From: an uncultured Collinsella sp.
Lineage (GTDB): Bacteria > Actinomycetota > Coriobacteriia > Coriobacteriales > Coriobacteriaceae
DNA length: 11,854 bases
Direction: 5' to 3'
Assembly: GCA_902494855.1 (NCBI GenBank)
Contig: CABUVC010000035.1
Location: forward strand, 1 to 11,854
A model generated the notes under the pieces. That model had not been told where the DNA came from, ran no database searches, and worked only from the letters and a program-made list of their open reading frames with translations. The translations under genes and the position numbers were made by a program. Shown here piece by piece: positions 1 through 6,807 of this stretch (positions within the stretch are counted from its first letter, which is position 1; every line of letters starts with the position of its first letter).

Positions 1-117
1 ATTCGCGTGGCCACGCTCCATCTGGACGGCGTCGACCGTCAGCCTGTTTCCATTTTGAACGAGCTTAAAGCGTTGCTCGGGAAAGCCGTGCAGGTGCCAG
101 GTACCAAACTGGATTAG
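1..117 (+). CDS. C-terminal end of an unidentified protein (5' truncated by window)
   Basis: Frame 1 is open from the first base to a TAG at 115-117 and encodes 38 residues. They begin IRVATLHLDG, continue through a helix-like stretch (SILNELKALLGKAV) and end PGTKLD. The codons have GC-rich third positions like the genes downstream, so this is probably the real end of a + strand gene that starts outside the window. I do not recognise the family, and 38 residues are too few to assign one. No convincing terminator follows; the next gene's promoter begins within about 30 bases. Confidence 0.55.
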   Translation: MRVATLHLDGVDRQPVSILNELKALLGKAVQVPGTKLD

Positions 118-145
118 CACCGCGCCCGCACCGCCTCCCCCATCG

Positions 146-154
146 TGCGATAAT
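146..154 (+). promoter_or_regulatory. Candidate extended -10 promoter for the flavoprotein gene
   Basis: TGCGATAAT at 146-154 matches an extended -10 element (TGn followed by GATAAT, five of six to TATAAT). No good -35 hexamer lies 16-18 bases upstream, which is tolerable for extended -10 promoters. Transcription would start near base 161 and give a leader of about 30 bases. Confidence 0.45.
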
Positions 155-182
155 CCTCTGCAGAAGTCACCAAAAGCAGAGG
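155..182 (+). promoter_or_regulatory. Inverted repeat covering the transcription start and ribosome binding site
   Basis: CCTCTGC at 155-161 is perfectly complementary to GCAGAGG at 176-182, with 14 bases between. The right arm overlaps the ribosome binding site (AGAGGGAG, 178-185) of the flavoprotein gene. If the transcript includes the left arm, the site would be hidden in a 7-bp stem. If transcription starts near 161, the repeat is more likely a DNA operator. The pairing is seen; a regulatory role is inference. Confidence 0.35.
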
Positions 183-191
183 GAGTTTGTG

Positions 192-815
192 ATGAAGGTT
201 CTTTTGGTCAATGGCAGCCCCAAGGCAAACGGCAACACCGCCCGCGCACTCGCCGAGGTCGCTGAGCAACTCAATGCCGAAGGCATTGATACCGAGGTGT
301 TTCAGCTGGGCGCCAAGCCCATTCGCGATTGCATCGGTTGTGGCCTGTGCGGCAAGCTTGGCGGTCGCTGCACCTTTGACGACGACGTGGTGAACGAGCT
401 CATCGCTGCCGCCGAGCAGGCAGACGGCTTTGTCTTCGGCTCGCCCGTCTACTATGCGCACCCCAGCGGGCGCATCCTCTCGGCCCTCGATCGCGCCTTC
501 TATGCCGGAGGCAAAGCCTTTGCACACAAGCCGGGCGCTGCCGTCGCCGTCGCCCGTCGCGGCGGCACCTCGACCACCTTCGATGTGCTCAACAAGTACT
601 TCACCATCAACCAGATGCCCGTGGTCGCCTCCACGTACTGGAACAACGTGTTTGGCCGCGTGCCCGGCGACGCCGATGGGGATGCCGAGGGCCTTGCCAC
701 CATGCGAAACATCGGCAAAAACATGGCCTGGCTCCTGCGCTGTATCGAGGCAGGACAGGCCGCCGGCATCAACGCACCCGAGGCAGATCGCGCAACGACC
801 AACTTCATCAGGTAG
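192..815 (+). CDS. Flavodoxin-fold NAD(P)H/FMN oxidoreductase with a Fe-S-type cysteine motif
   Basis: This 207-residue protein belongs to the NADPH-dependent FMN reductase/flavodoxin-like family of soluble cytoplasmic redox proteins. The FMN phosphate-binding loop NGSPKANGNT is at residues 7-16, and the flavin-contact segment GSPVYYAHPSGR is at 83-94. Between them, Cys47, 50, 53 and 60 form CX2CX2CX6C, the compact pattern of iron-sulfur flavoproteins (Isf-like), which hold a 4Fe-4S cluster and pass electrons through FMN. Many relatives with this pattern are simply annotated as flavodoxin family proteins. ATG at 192 is preferred because AGGGAG (180-185) sits six bases upstream; the adjacent GTG at 189 would leave only three. 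The ArsC-like gene follows after 17 bases and probably shares its transcript. The physiological substrate cannot be told from the sequence. Confidence 0.88.
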   Translation: MKVLLVNGSPKANGNTARALAEVAEQLNAEGIDTEVFQLGAKPIRDCIGCGLCGKLGGRCTFDDDVVNELIAAAEQADGFVFGSPVYYAHPSGRILSALDRAFYAGGKAFAHKPGAAVAVARRGGTSTTFDVLNKYFTINQMPVVASTYWNNVFGRVPGDADGDAEGLATMRNIGKNMAWLLRCIEAGQAAGINAPEADRATTNFIR

Positions 816-832
816 AACGGCGGAACAAATAC

Positions 833-1174
833 ATGAACGTGCAGATTTTTGGCACCAAGAAGTCCTTCGACACCAAGAAGGCGCAGCGTTATTTTAAGGA
901 GCGCCGCATTAAGGTGCAGTTTATCGACCTTAAGGAAAAGGAGATGAGCAAGGGCGAGCTCACGAGCGTGATGCAGGCGGTCGGCGGCATCGACAAGCTG
1001 CTCAACCCCAAAGCCAAGGACGAGGAAACGCTCGCGCTCATCCAGCACCTTACCCCCAGTCAGCGCTTCGACAAGCTGCTCGAGAACCAGCAGGTCTTGG
1101 CCGAACCCATCGTGCGCAACGGCAAAAAGGCCACCGTCGGTTATTGCCCCGATGTATGGGGAGCCTGGGAGTAG
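833..1174 (+). CDS. ArsC/Spx-family thioredoxin-fold protein lacking the active cysteine
   Basis: The 113-residue product has the length and layout of the ArsC/Spx/YffB family. The N-terminal strand and helix are MNVQIFGTKKSFDTKKAQRY, and the C-terminal EPIVRNGKKATVGYCPDVW resembles the conserved cis-proline and 'RxGxxxVGF' end of the family. In ArsC and YffB relatives a cysteine follows the first strand (GxxxC). Here the aligned residue is Ser11 and there is no CxxC, so thiol-based arsenate reduction or Spx-type redox sensing by the usual residue looks impossible. The only cysteine is Cys103, near the C-terminus. The gene starts 17 bases after the flavoprotein gene behind a weak GGCGGA site, so the two are probably co-transcribed. 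Family membership is fairly safe; function is unknown. Confidence 0.8.
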   Translation: MNVQIFGTKKSFDTKKAQRYFKERRIKVQFIDLKEKEMSKGELTSVMQAVGGIDKLLNPKAKDEETLALIQHLTPSQRFDKLLENQQVLAEPIVRNGKKATVGYCPDVWGAWE

Positions 1175-1175
1175 C

Positions 1176-1205
1176 TTGTGTTATTTGCCGGCGCGTGGGT
1201 ATAAG
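1176..1205 (+). promoter_or_regulatory. Possible promoter for the CobW-type GTPase gene
   Basis: TTGTGT (1176-1181) and TATAAG (1200-1205) are separated by 18 bases, in the 86-base gap between the ArsC-like gene and the GTPase gene. The -35 match is only three of six, so this is a weak prediction. Read-through from the upstream genes is the alternative. Confidence 0.3.
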
Positions 1206-1260
1206 AGCAGGCGTTTGGCATAAGATTCAACTGTAAGCCATGTCTAACAAAGGAGGGCAC

Positions 1261-2391
1261 ATGCCCAACAAACCCGTGAAGATCATCATGCTTACCGGAT
1301 ACCTCGGTGCCGGCAAGACCACGCTGCTCAACCACATCCTCGCTAACGACGGCGGTATCCGCGCCGCCGTGATCGTCAACGATATCGGCGAGATCAATGT
1401 GGACGCCAGCCTTATCGCCGACGGCGGCCTTTCCGAGACCGACGACCTCATCCCGCTCACCAACGGCTGCATCTGCTGCACGCTTTCGGATGACCTGGCC
1501 AACCAGCTGCAGGGCATCGCCGATTCGGGCAACTTCGACTACATCATCATCGAGGCATCGGGCATTTGCGAGCCTATCCCCATCGCCTACACCATCTCGA
1601 GCTTCTGCGACGAGGCCAAGGTGGGCGGCGAGCCTAAGCTCGCGCTCGACAACATCGTGGCCGTGGTCGACTGCGCCCGCATGTACGACGAGTTCAACGG
1701 CGGTCGCGACCTACTGGCCGAGGATATCGACGAGGACGACATCGAGAGCCTGCTCATCCAGCAGATCGAGTTCTGCTCCACGCTCATCCTCAACAAGACC
1801 GATACCGTGACGCCCGAGCAGATCGCCGAGCTCAAGGCCATCGTGCGCAGCCTGCAGAAGGACGCCGTAATTGTCGAGGCTCAAAACGGCGAGGTCCCCA
1901 TGGAGGAGCTGCTCGACACCGACCGCTTCGACTTTATGCGCGCCTACAACTCCGCCGCCTGGATCGAGGCCATGGAGCATCCCGAGGAGCACGACGACCC
2001 CGAGGTGCTCGAGTACGACATCGAGACCTTTGTGTACTCGCGCCGCAAGCCGTTTGACCTGCAGAAGTTCACCGATTTTGTTGAGCAGGAGTGGCCCGAC
2101 GAGGTCATTCGCGTCAAGGGTCCGCTGTGGCAGACCGGCGATCCGGACATGTGCTACATGTTTGAGCAGGCCGGCCACCAGATGCGCCTGATGGAGAACG
2201 GCCTGTTTGTCGATTCGGCGCCCGAGGGCGAGAAGCAGAAGATCATCGACGAGAACCCCGAGATCATGCAGATTTGGGACGACGAGACGGGCGACCGCAT
2301 GACGAGTCTGTGCATCATCGGCCGTCACATGGACAAGGATGCGCTCATCGCTTCCCTCGATGCCTGCCTGACCGACTGGCACCGCGCCTAG
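1261..2391 (+). CDS. G3E-family (COG0523/CobW-type) GTPase, putative metallochaperone
   Basis: The product is 376 residues. It carries a P-loop GYLGAGKT (13-20), the hallmark metal-binding CxCC as GCICC (Cys70, 72, 73), a Walker-B-like segment (IIIEASGICEP), an NKTD guanine-specificity motif, and a CobW C-terminal domain from about residue 255. COG0523 proteins use GTP to deliver metals such as zinc, cobalt or nickel to client enzymes. The metal here is not evident: there is no His-rich run beyond a short EHPEEHDD segment, and no neighbouring metal-enzyme or cobalamin gene. The start at 1261 is chosen because AAGGAGG (1250-1256) lies four bases upstream. An in-frame ATG at 1240 has no ribosome binding site and would place the real one inside the gene. 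A strong terminator follows at 2431. Confidence 0.92.
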   Translation: MPNKPVKIIMLTGYLGAGKTTLLNHILANDGGIRAAVIVNDIGEINVDASLIADGGLSETDDLIPLTNGCICCTLSDDLANQLQGIADSGNFDYIIIEASGICEPIPIAYTISSFCDEAKVGGEPKLALDNIVAVVDCARMYDEFNGGRDLLAEDIDEDDIESLLIQQIEFCSTLILNKTDTVTPEQIAELKAIVRSLQKDAVIVEAQNGEVPMEELLDTDRFDFMRAYNSAAWIEAMEHPEEHDDPEVLEYDIETFVYSRRKPFDLQKFTDFVEQEWPDEVIRVKGPLWQTGDPDMCYMFEQAGHQMRLMENGLFVDSAPEGEKQKIIDENPEIMQIWDDETGDRMTSLCIIGRHMDKDALIASLDACLTDWHRA

Positions 2392-2430
2392 GTTTATCCA
2401 AGCGGGCATTTTTCTGTCTACGTAACCGCC

Positions 2431-2465
2431 AAACCACCACGAAGGTTAACTTCGTGGTGGTTTTT
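2431..2465 (+). terminator. Strong rho-independent terminator after the CobW-type GTPase gene
   Basis: The left arm (2431-2444) and right arm (2450-2463) are perfectly complementary over 14 bp, around a five-base loop GTTAA. The right arm ends in a T run (2461-2465). It lies 39 bases after the GTPase stop and only 21 bases before the trmL start codon, leaving no room for a full promoter between them. Confidence 0.92.
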
Positions 2466-2486
2466 CGTTCTGAGCCAAGGAGATTC

Positions 2487-3086
2487 ATGTTCAACATTGT
2501 GCTGTATGCGCCCGAGATTCCGGCCAATACGGGCAATATCGGCCGCACCTGCGTGGTCACCGGCGCCCGCCTGCATCTGGTGGAGCCGCTGGGGTTTTCG
2601 CTCGACGACAAGACGGTACGTCGCGCCGGTCTGGGCTACTGGCAAAACTTGGACGTGACGACCTATGCCGGCTGGGAGGATTTCCTTGCGCGCAACGATC
2701 TCTCCCCCGCCGATGGTCGCCTGCATCTGCTGACCAAAAAGGCACGCCGCACCTATGCGCAAAGCACCTACCGCGATGGTGACTACTTGGTCTTTGGCAG
2801 CGAGAGCTCGGGCATTCCCGAGCCACTGCTTGCCGCGGCGCCCGAGCGTTGCGAGCGTATCCCCATGCTGCGCGATTGTGACTCACTCGATAACGCCGAG
2901 GCTTGGGAAGCCCACGAGGAATCGCTCGGACATACCGAGGACAGCCACGAGGCCATCCTTCAACAGGACATCTGCGGCAACTTCGTCAACCCGGACGACT
3001 ACCGCATCAGCGCACTCAACCTCTCCAACAGCGCCGCCATCGTCCTCTACGAGGCCCTGCGCCAAACAGGCTTTCCGGGAATGTGA
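2487..3086 (+). CDS. trmL: tRNA (cytidine(34)-2'-O)-methyltransferase TrmL with an insertion
   Basis: This is a SPOUT-superfamily methylase. TrmL methylates the ribose 2'-OH of the wobble nucleotide in leucine tRNAs using S-adenosylmethionine, acting as a dimer in the cytoplasm. Motif 1 is NTGNIGRTC (14-22). Trefoil-knot motif 2 is FGSESSGIP (103-111), and motif 3 is ALNLSNSAAIVLYEALRQ (176-193). The product is 199 residues, whereas typical members are about 155-160. The excess is an acidic segment (about 129-172) between the RIPM strand and motif 3, where relatives have a short turn. It contains Cys131, His143, His149, His154 and Cys163. The start ATG at 2487 has AAGGAG (2477-2482) four bases upstream. 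A longer frame reading back into the GTPase gene is spurious. The stop TGA (3084-3086) lies inside a palindrome. Confidence 0.9.
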   Translation: MFNIVLYAPEIPANTGNIGRTCVVTGARLHLVEPLGFSLDDKTVRRAGLGYWQNLDVTTYAGWEDFLARNDLSPADGRLHLLTKKARRTYAQSTYRDGDYLVFGSESSGIPEPLLAAAPERCERIPMLRDCDSLDNAEAWEAHEESLGHTEDSHEAILQQDICGNFVNPDDYRISALNLSNSAAIVLYEALRQTGFPGM

Positions 3087-3113
3087 CAAAGAGGCTGTCC
3101 CTTTGTCACATTC
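3079..3113. repeat. Perfect palindrome of the CTGTCCCTTT family (copy A)
   Basis: Arms 3079-3091 and 3101-3113 pair perfectly over 13 bp around a nine-base loop (3092-3100). The trmL stop codon (3084-3086) lies in the left arm, and the convergent uvrA-like stop (3116-3118) begins two bases past the right arm. It stands where a bidirectional terminator would be expected but lacks a long T run. It shares the core CTGTCCCTTT with 11655-11666 and aligns at 24 of 33 positions with 6808-6840. Confidence 0.85.
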
Positions 3114-3115
3114 GG

Positions 3116-5629
3116 TTATAGGTAGCGACCGGTAATGCTCTTGGAGCAGGCTGCGATGTCGCCCGGCGTGCCGGCGCAGACGATTTGCCCGCCGGCATCG
3201 CCACCGCCCGGGCCCATGTCGATCACATAATCGGCGTTACGGATAAGGTCGAGGTCGTGCTCGATCACGACAACTGTGGCGCCCTTGGCAACGAGGCCGT
3301 CGAACACACTCAGCAACACCTGAACATCGAGCGGATGCAGGCCGATCGTGGGCTCGTCAAACACAAACGCGGCATCATCCTGCACGCGGCCCATCTCGCT
3401 CGCAAGCTTAAGACGCTGTGCCTCGCCGCCCGAGAGCGCCGGCGTGGGCTCACCGAGCGTGAGATAGCCCAAGCCCAGGTCGTGCAAGGTCTGCAAGCGC
3501 GCCTGAACCTTCTTGAGTCCCACCGTGGCGTCGAGGGCCTCGTCCACACTCATGTCCATGAGCTGCGGCAACGTAAGCAAGCTCCCGTCCTTGCCCTCGC
3601 GATGGATATGCGAAGCCGCATCCGCATAACGCGAGCCGCGACATGCCGGGCAGACGATCTCGACATCGGGCAAAAACTGCACGTCGAGCGATATCGAACC
3701 CGTGCCATCGCACGTAGGGCAACGCAAGGCGCCAGTGTTGTAGCTAAAGGCGCCCGCCTTGTAGCCGGCCGCCTTGGCCTCGGGCGTACGGGCGAAGGCG
3801 CGGCGCAGCTCATCATGGATGTCGGCATAAGTCGCCACCGTCGAGCGCACGTTGGCGCCGATGGGCGTAGCGTCAATCAGATTTGCGCGGGCAATGCCCT
3901 CGGCATCGACCCAACGCACGTGCCCCGGCAGGCGCTCGCCGGCTGCCTGCGCCTTGAGTGCCGGAATGAGCGTCTCGAGCACCAACGTCGTCTTACCCGA
4001 GCCCGAAACGCCCGTCACCGCAACCAAGCGACCGCGCGGGATATCGACTTCGAGTGGCTTGACGGTATGGATGGCATCGGTTGCCATGCGGATATGGCCC
4101 TGGTCGAACATCTCGTCGTCAGTCACCTGCGGACGCAAGCGCTTGGACTCTGCGCGCAAAAACGGGGCGATGCGGCTGCCCTGCGATTGTTCGACCTCGT
4201 CCACCGTACCAGCGGCGATCACATTACCGCCGCCCGCTCCGGCAACGGGGCCCATCTCGACCAGATAGTCGGCTTCCGCCAGTACGCGCGTGTCGTGGTC
4301 GACAACAACCACGGTGTTGCCGTCATCCACCAGATCGCGCATCACGCCCACCAAGCCGTCGACATTGGCAGGATGCAAGCCGATCGAAGGCTCGTCCAGC
4401 ACATAAAGCACACCCGTCGATCGGTTGCGCACCACGCGGGCGAGCTGCACACGCTGGCGCTCACCCGTGGAGAGCGTGGCGCCGGCGCGATCGAGCGAAA
4501 GGTAATCGAGACCCAGGTCGACCAGACGACGGGCCGCACTCAAAAACGAATCGCAGATATCCGCTGCCATGGGCCGCATCTCGGGCGGCAAGGATGCGGG
4601 CACTCCGCGCACCCACTCAATCGCCTCGCCCAGCGTCATGGCTGCGGCCTGCGCCAGATTGATACCGCACACCTGGGGCTGGCGCGCGGCCTCGGAGAGA
4701 CGCGTGCCACCACAGTCACGGCATGGACCCTCGCGCAAAAAGCGCGCAACGCGTTTGAGGCCCTTGTCGTCCTTAACCTTGGCGAGCGCATTCTCAACGG
4801 TATAGACGGCGTTGTAATAGGTGAAATCGAGCGGCGTGGCGCCCTCGCCGTTCTTGGGAACGTAAAGAATGTGCTTCTTAACCGCGGGGCCGTGAAACAC
4901 GATGTCGCGCTCTTGAGGCGTGAGCTGGTTAAACGGCACGTCGGTGCGCACGCCCATCTCGCCGGCGACCTGCTTCATCAAATCCCACATGAGCGTACCC
5001 CAGGGAAGCACCGCACCCTCGTTGATAGTCTTTGACTCGTCGGGCACCAGGCTCGCCTCGTCCACCTCGCGCATGACACCGGTGCCGCCACAGGTGGGGC
5101 ATGCACCGCCGCTATTGAAAGCCAAATCCTCGGCACTCGGCGCGTAGAACTCGCGGCCGCATGTCGGACACGTGAGCGACAGGCCTGCGGCCACGTTAAG
5201 GCTCGGCTCCAAACGCGCCCCGCAATGCGGGCATACGTGATGGGCGCAACGGCTAAAGAGCAGACGCAGGCTATTGTTGAGCTCGGTCATGGTGCCAAAG
5301 GTAGAACGCACGCCCGGCACGCTGGGGCGCTGATGCAATGCGAGCGCCGCCGGCACGTGCAGCACCTCGTCCACCTGGGCATGTTCGGCCTGCGTTAGAC
5401 GACGTCGAGTATAGGTGCTGAGTGCTTCCAAGTAGCGACGCGAGCCCTCGGCATAAAGAACCCCCAGCGCCAGCGAACTCTTGCCCGAACCCGACACGCC
5501 GGCAATACCCACGAGCTTTCCCAGCGGAATATCGATATCGATGTCCTTGAGGTTATGTACACGCGCGCCACGCACCTCGATAGCCTGCGGGCTCATCTTC
5601 TGTTCCGTCACCTTTATCACCCTACTCAT
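3116..5629 (-). CDS. Short UvrA-like ABC ATPase (UvrA2 type) lacking the UvrB-binding domain
   Basis: This 837-residue protein has the tandem ABC layout of excinuclease subunit UvrA. Walker A motifs are GVSGSGKS (44-51) and GVSGSGKT (540-547). Signatures are LSTGERQR (386-393, a variant) and LSGGEAQR (732-739), with Walker B segments YVLDEPSIGLHP and FVFDEPTIGLHP. Zinc modules sit at Cys133/136 with 177/180 (plus Cys154/157) and at Cys637/640 with 660/663. UvrA proper is about 940 residues. The shortfall lies after Cys136, where the UvrB-binding domain normally sits, so UvrB loading is doubtful. Such short paralogues (UvrA2, DrrC-like) are linked to DNA-damage tolerance or resistance to DNA-binding drugs. 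ATG 5629 overlaps the AAA gene's stop by 8 nt (ATGAGTAG), implying translational coupling. An in-frame ATG at 5596 is possible but has a poor ribosome site. Confidence 0.88.
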   Translation of the reverse strand: MSRVIKVTEQKMSPQAIEVRGARVHNLKDIDIDIPLGKLVGIAGVSGSGKSSLALGVLYAEGSRRYLEALSTYTRRRLTQAEHAQVDEVLHVPAALALHQRPSVPGVRSTFGTMTELNNSLRLLFSRCAHHVCPHCGARLEPSLNVAAGLSLTCPTCGREFYAPSAEDLAFNSGGACPTCGGTGVMREVDEASLVPDESKTINEGAVLPWGTLMWDLMKQVAGEMGVRTDVPFNQLTPQERDIVFHGPAVKKHILYVPKNGEGATPLDFTYYNAVYTVENALAKVKDDKGLKRVARFLREGPCRDCGGTRLSEAARQPQVCGINLAQAAAMTLGEAIEWVRGVPASLPPEMRPMAADICDSFLSAARRLVDLGLDYLSLDRAGATLSTGERQRVQLARVVRNRSTGVLYVLDEPSIGLHPANVDGLVGVMRDLVDDGNTVVVVDHDTRVLAEADYLVEMGPVAGAGGGNVIAAGTVDEVEQSQGSRIAPFLRAESKRLRPQVTDDEMFDQGHIRMATDAIHTVKPLEVDIPRGRLVAVTGVSGSGKTTLVLETLIPALKAQAAGERLPGHVRWVDAEGIARANLIDATPIGANVRSTVATYADIHDELRRAFARTPEAKAAGYKAGAFSYNTGALRCPTCDGTGSISLDVQFLPDVEIVCPACRGSRYADAASHIHREGKDGSLLTLPQLMDMSVDEALDATVGLKKVQARLQTLHDLGLGYLTLGEPTPALSGGEAQRLKLASEMGRVQDDAAFVFDEPTIGLHPLDVQVLLSVFDGLVAKGATVVVIEHDLDLIRNADYVIDMGPGGGDAGGQIVCAGTPGDIAACSKSITGRYL

Positions 5630-6740
5630 GCCATAAAATGCGATCTCGAATGTACGCGCCCAGCATGGGCACGGTAAACCGGACGAGGCCGTATCCGGCA
5701 GCCTCGATGACGCGCTCGCGAATCAGGCTTGCGCGATATTTACTCGCCCAGCTCTGGGTGCGATCGCAACGCTCAATGATATCCGCCATGCGAGTCGGTT
5801 TGCCCTCGTCAACCGCCATGGCCTCGATAAAGAGGCGCTGTGGACTGCGCAGCCCGTAATACAGAGGTGCGTCAACCGCTTCGTAGAACTCGGAGACGGC
5901 ATCCGCATGGCCACCCTCGACATCGCACCTTTCGATGACCCGCGAACCACGCCGGACAGCAGACCGCCACATGTAATATCCCACCAGCTGAACCATATAG
6001 GGATGCCCCATACTCTTGTGTGCCGCAAGGTCCGCCGTCTCCGCGTCAACGTAAAGACCAGCGTCTTTGACCGTCTGGATATACGAATCGCGCACCTTGG
6101 GCAAAGATATCGCCCCCAACGTACGCTGCTGGGCACGCCGCAAAAACGTCACGCTCGGCTCTTCAAGTAAGTCATCAACCATACTGGGCAAGCCGGCAAA
6201 AACCAGCGCAAGACCGCGCTGGTCGCTATCGGGCAATCCCGTGGCATCCTGGTCTCCGAGCACCCGCTGATAGAGAACGGCAAGAGCCGCCAGTTCCTCG
6301 ATAGACGCCGATTGCGCCTCGTCGATCGCAAACAGTATGCCCTTGCCTGGACCGAGTTTCTTGAGGCGCTCGTTGACCAGCCCTCGCAACGTCTCGCCCT
6401 TTGCTCGCGCCGCCTCGACCGACATCCGGCCAAACGACGGACCGAACTCCATTGACGTCACAACGGGTTTATTCGAGCGAAGCGCGTCGGCCAAGCGGTC
6501 GCATAAGCCAAGCGAAGCGGAATCGGAGACAACCGCCCATCCGCGCTCATTGGCTAGACGTTGCAGCTCCCGCAGGAGAACCGTCTTGCCGCAGCCGCGA
6601 TTTCCCGTAATGAGCATGAGCCTACCCGGCGCTCCGGCGCCGTTATCGAGCCCTTCCTCAAAATCCTCGATGACCGACTCGCGACCGATGAGTATCGGAG
6701 GCCGCTTGCCAGCCGTGGGCTTAAAGGGATTTGGATTCAT
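5622..6740 (-). CDS. AAA ATPase, ORC1/Cdc6-like domain with C-terminal winged-helix region
   Basis: The 372-residue product begins with an 'IGRE' box (about 18-21), typical of ORC/STAND-type AAA proteins that open 'xGRExE'. Walker A GNRGCGKT is at 46-53 and Walker B ILFAIDEAQ at 135-143. A sensor-1-like strand LALVFAGLP lies at 177-185, followed by a helical lid with HPYMVQLVGYYMW (246-258). The last 75 residues (SPQRLFIEAMA to VPMLGAYIRDR) look like a winged-helix DNA-binding domain. Comparable proteins are annotated only as ATP-binding proteins. Start ATG 6740 has GAGGAGG (complement of 6746-6752) five bases upstream. Its stop overlaps the UvrA-like start, so the two proteins are probably made together and act together. 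The target is unknown; nucleic acid is the natural guess. Confidence 0.85.
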   Translation of the reverse strand: MNPNPFKPTAGKRPPILIGRESVIEDFEEGLDNGAGAPGRLMLITGNRGCGKTVLLRELQRLANERGWAVVSDSASLGLCDRLADALRSNKPVVTSMEFGPSFGRMSVEAARAKGETLRGLVNERLKKLGPGKGILFAIDEAQSASIEELAALAVLYQRVLGDQDATGLPDSDQRGLALVFAGLPSMVDDLLEEPSVTFLRRAQQRTLGAISLPKVRDSYIQTVKDAGLYVDAETADLAAHKSMGHPYMVQLVGYYMWRSAVRRGSRVIERCDVEGGHADAVSEFYEAVDAPLYYGLRSPQRLFIEAMAVDEGKPTRMADIIERCDRTQSWASKYRASLIRERVIEAAGYGLVRFTVPMLGAYIRDRILWHE

Positions 6741-6774
6741 GTCGGCCTCCTCAGATTGGCAAACCCTGGTAACA

Positions 6775-6804
6775 GTTATACCAACTTATACCGAGTTATA
6801 CCAA
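6775..6804 (-). promoter_or_regulatory. Three tandem 10-bp repeats forming the promoter/operator of the AAA-UvrA operon
   Basis: Read on the - strand, the units are TTGGTATAAC (6804-6795), TCGGTATAAG (6794-6785) and TTGGTATAAC (6784-6775), contiguous and with an exact 10-bp period. Units one and three are identical, and unit two differs at two positions. The last unit contains TGGTATAAC, a good extended -10, and TTGGTA of the first unit sits 18 bases upstream as a plausible -35. Transcription would begin about 28 bases before the AAA start codon. The one-turn spacing suggests cooperative protein binding. Confidence 0.5.
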
Positions 6805-6807
6805 CAG

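Noticed and set aside
1240..1260. Upstream ATG of the CobW-type GTPase
   Set aside because: It has no ribosome site of its own, and the strong AAGGAGG would fall inside the coding region. The start at 1261 fits the family.
3185..5035. 616-codon open frame on the + strand
   Set aside because: It is wholly antisense to the UvrA-like gene, whose motifs are unmistakable. The product is His/Arg/Ala-rich with no domain, as expected from an antisense shadow in GC-rich DNA.
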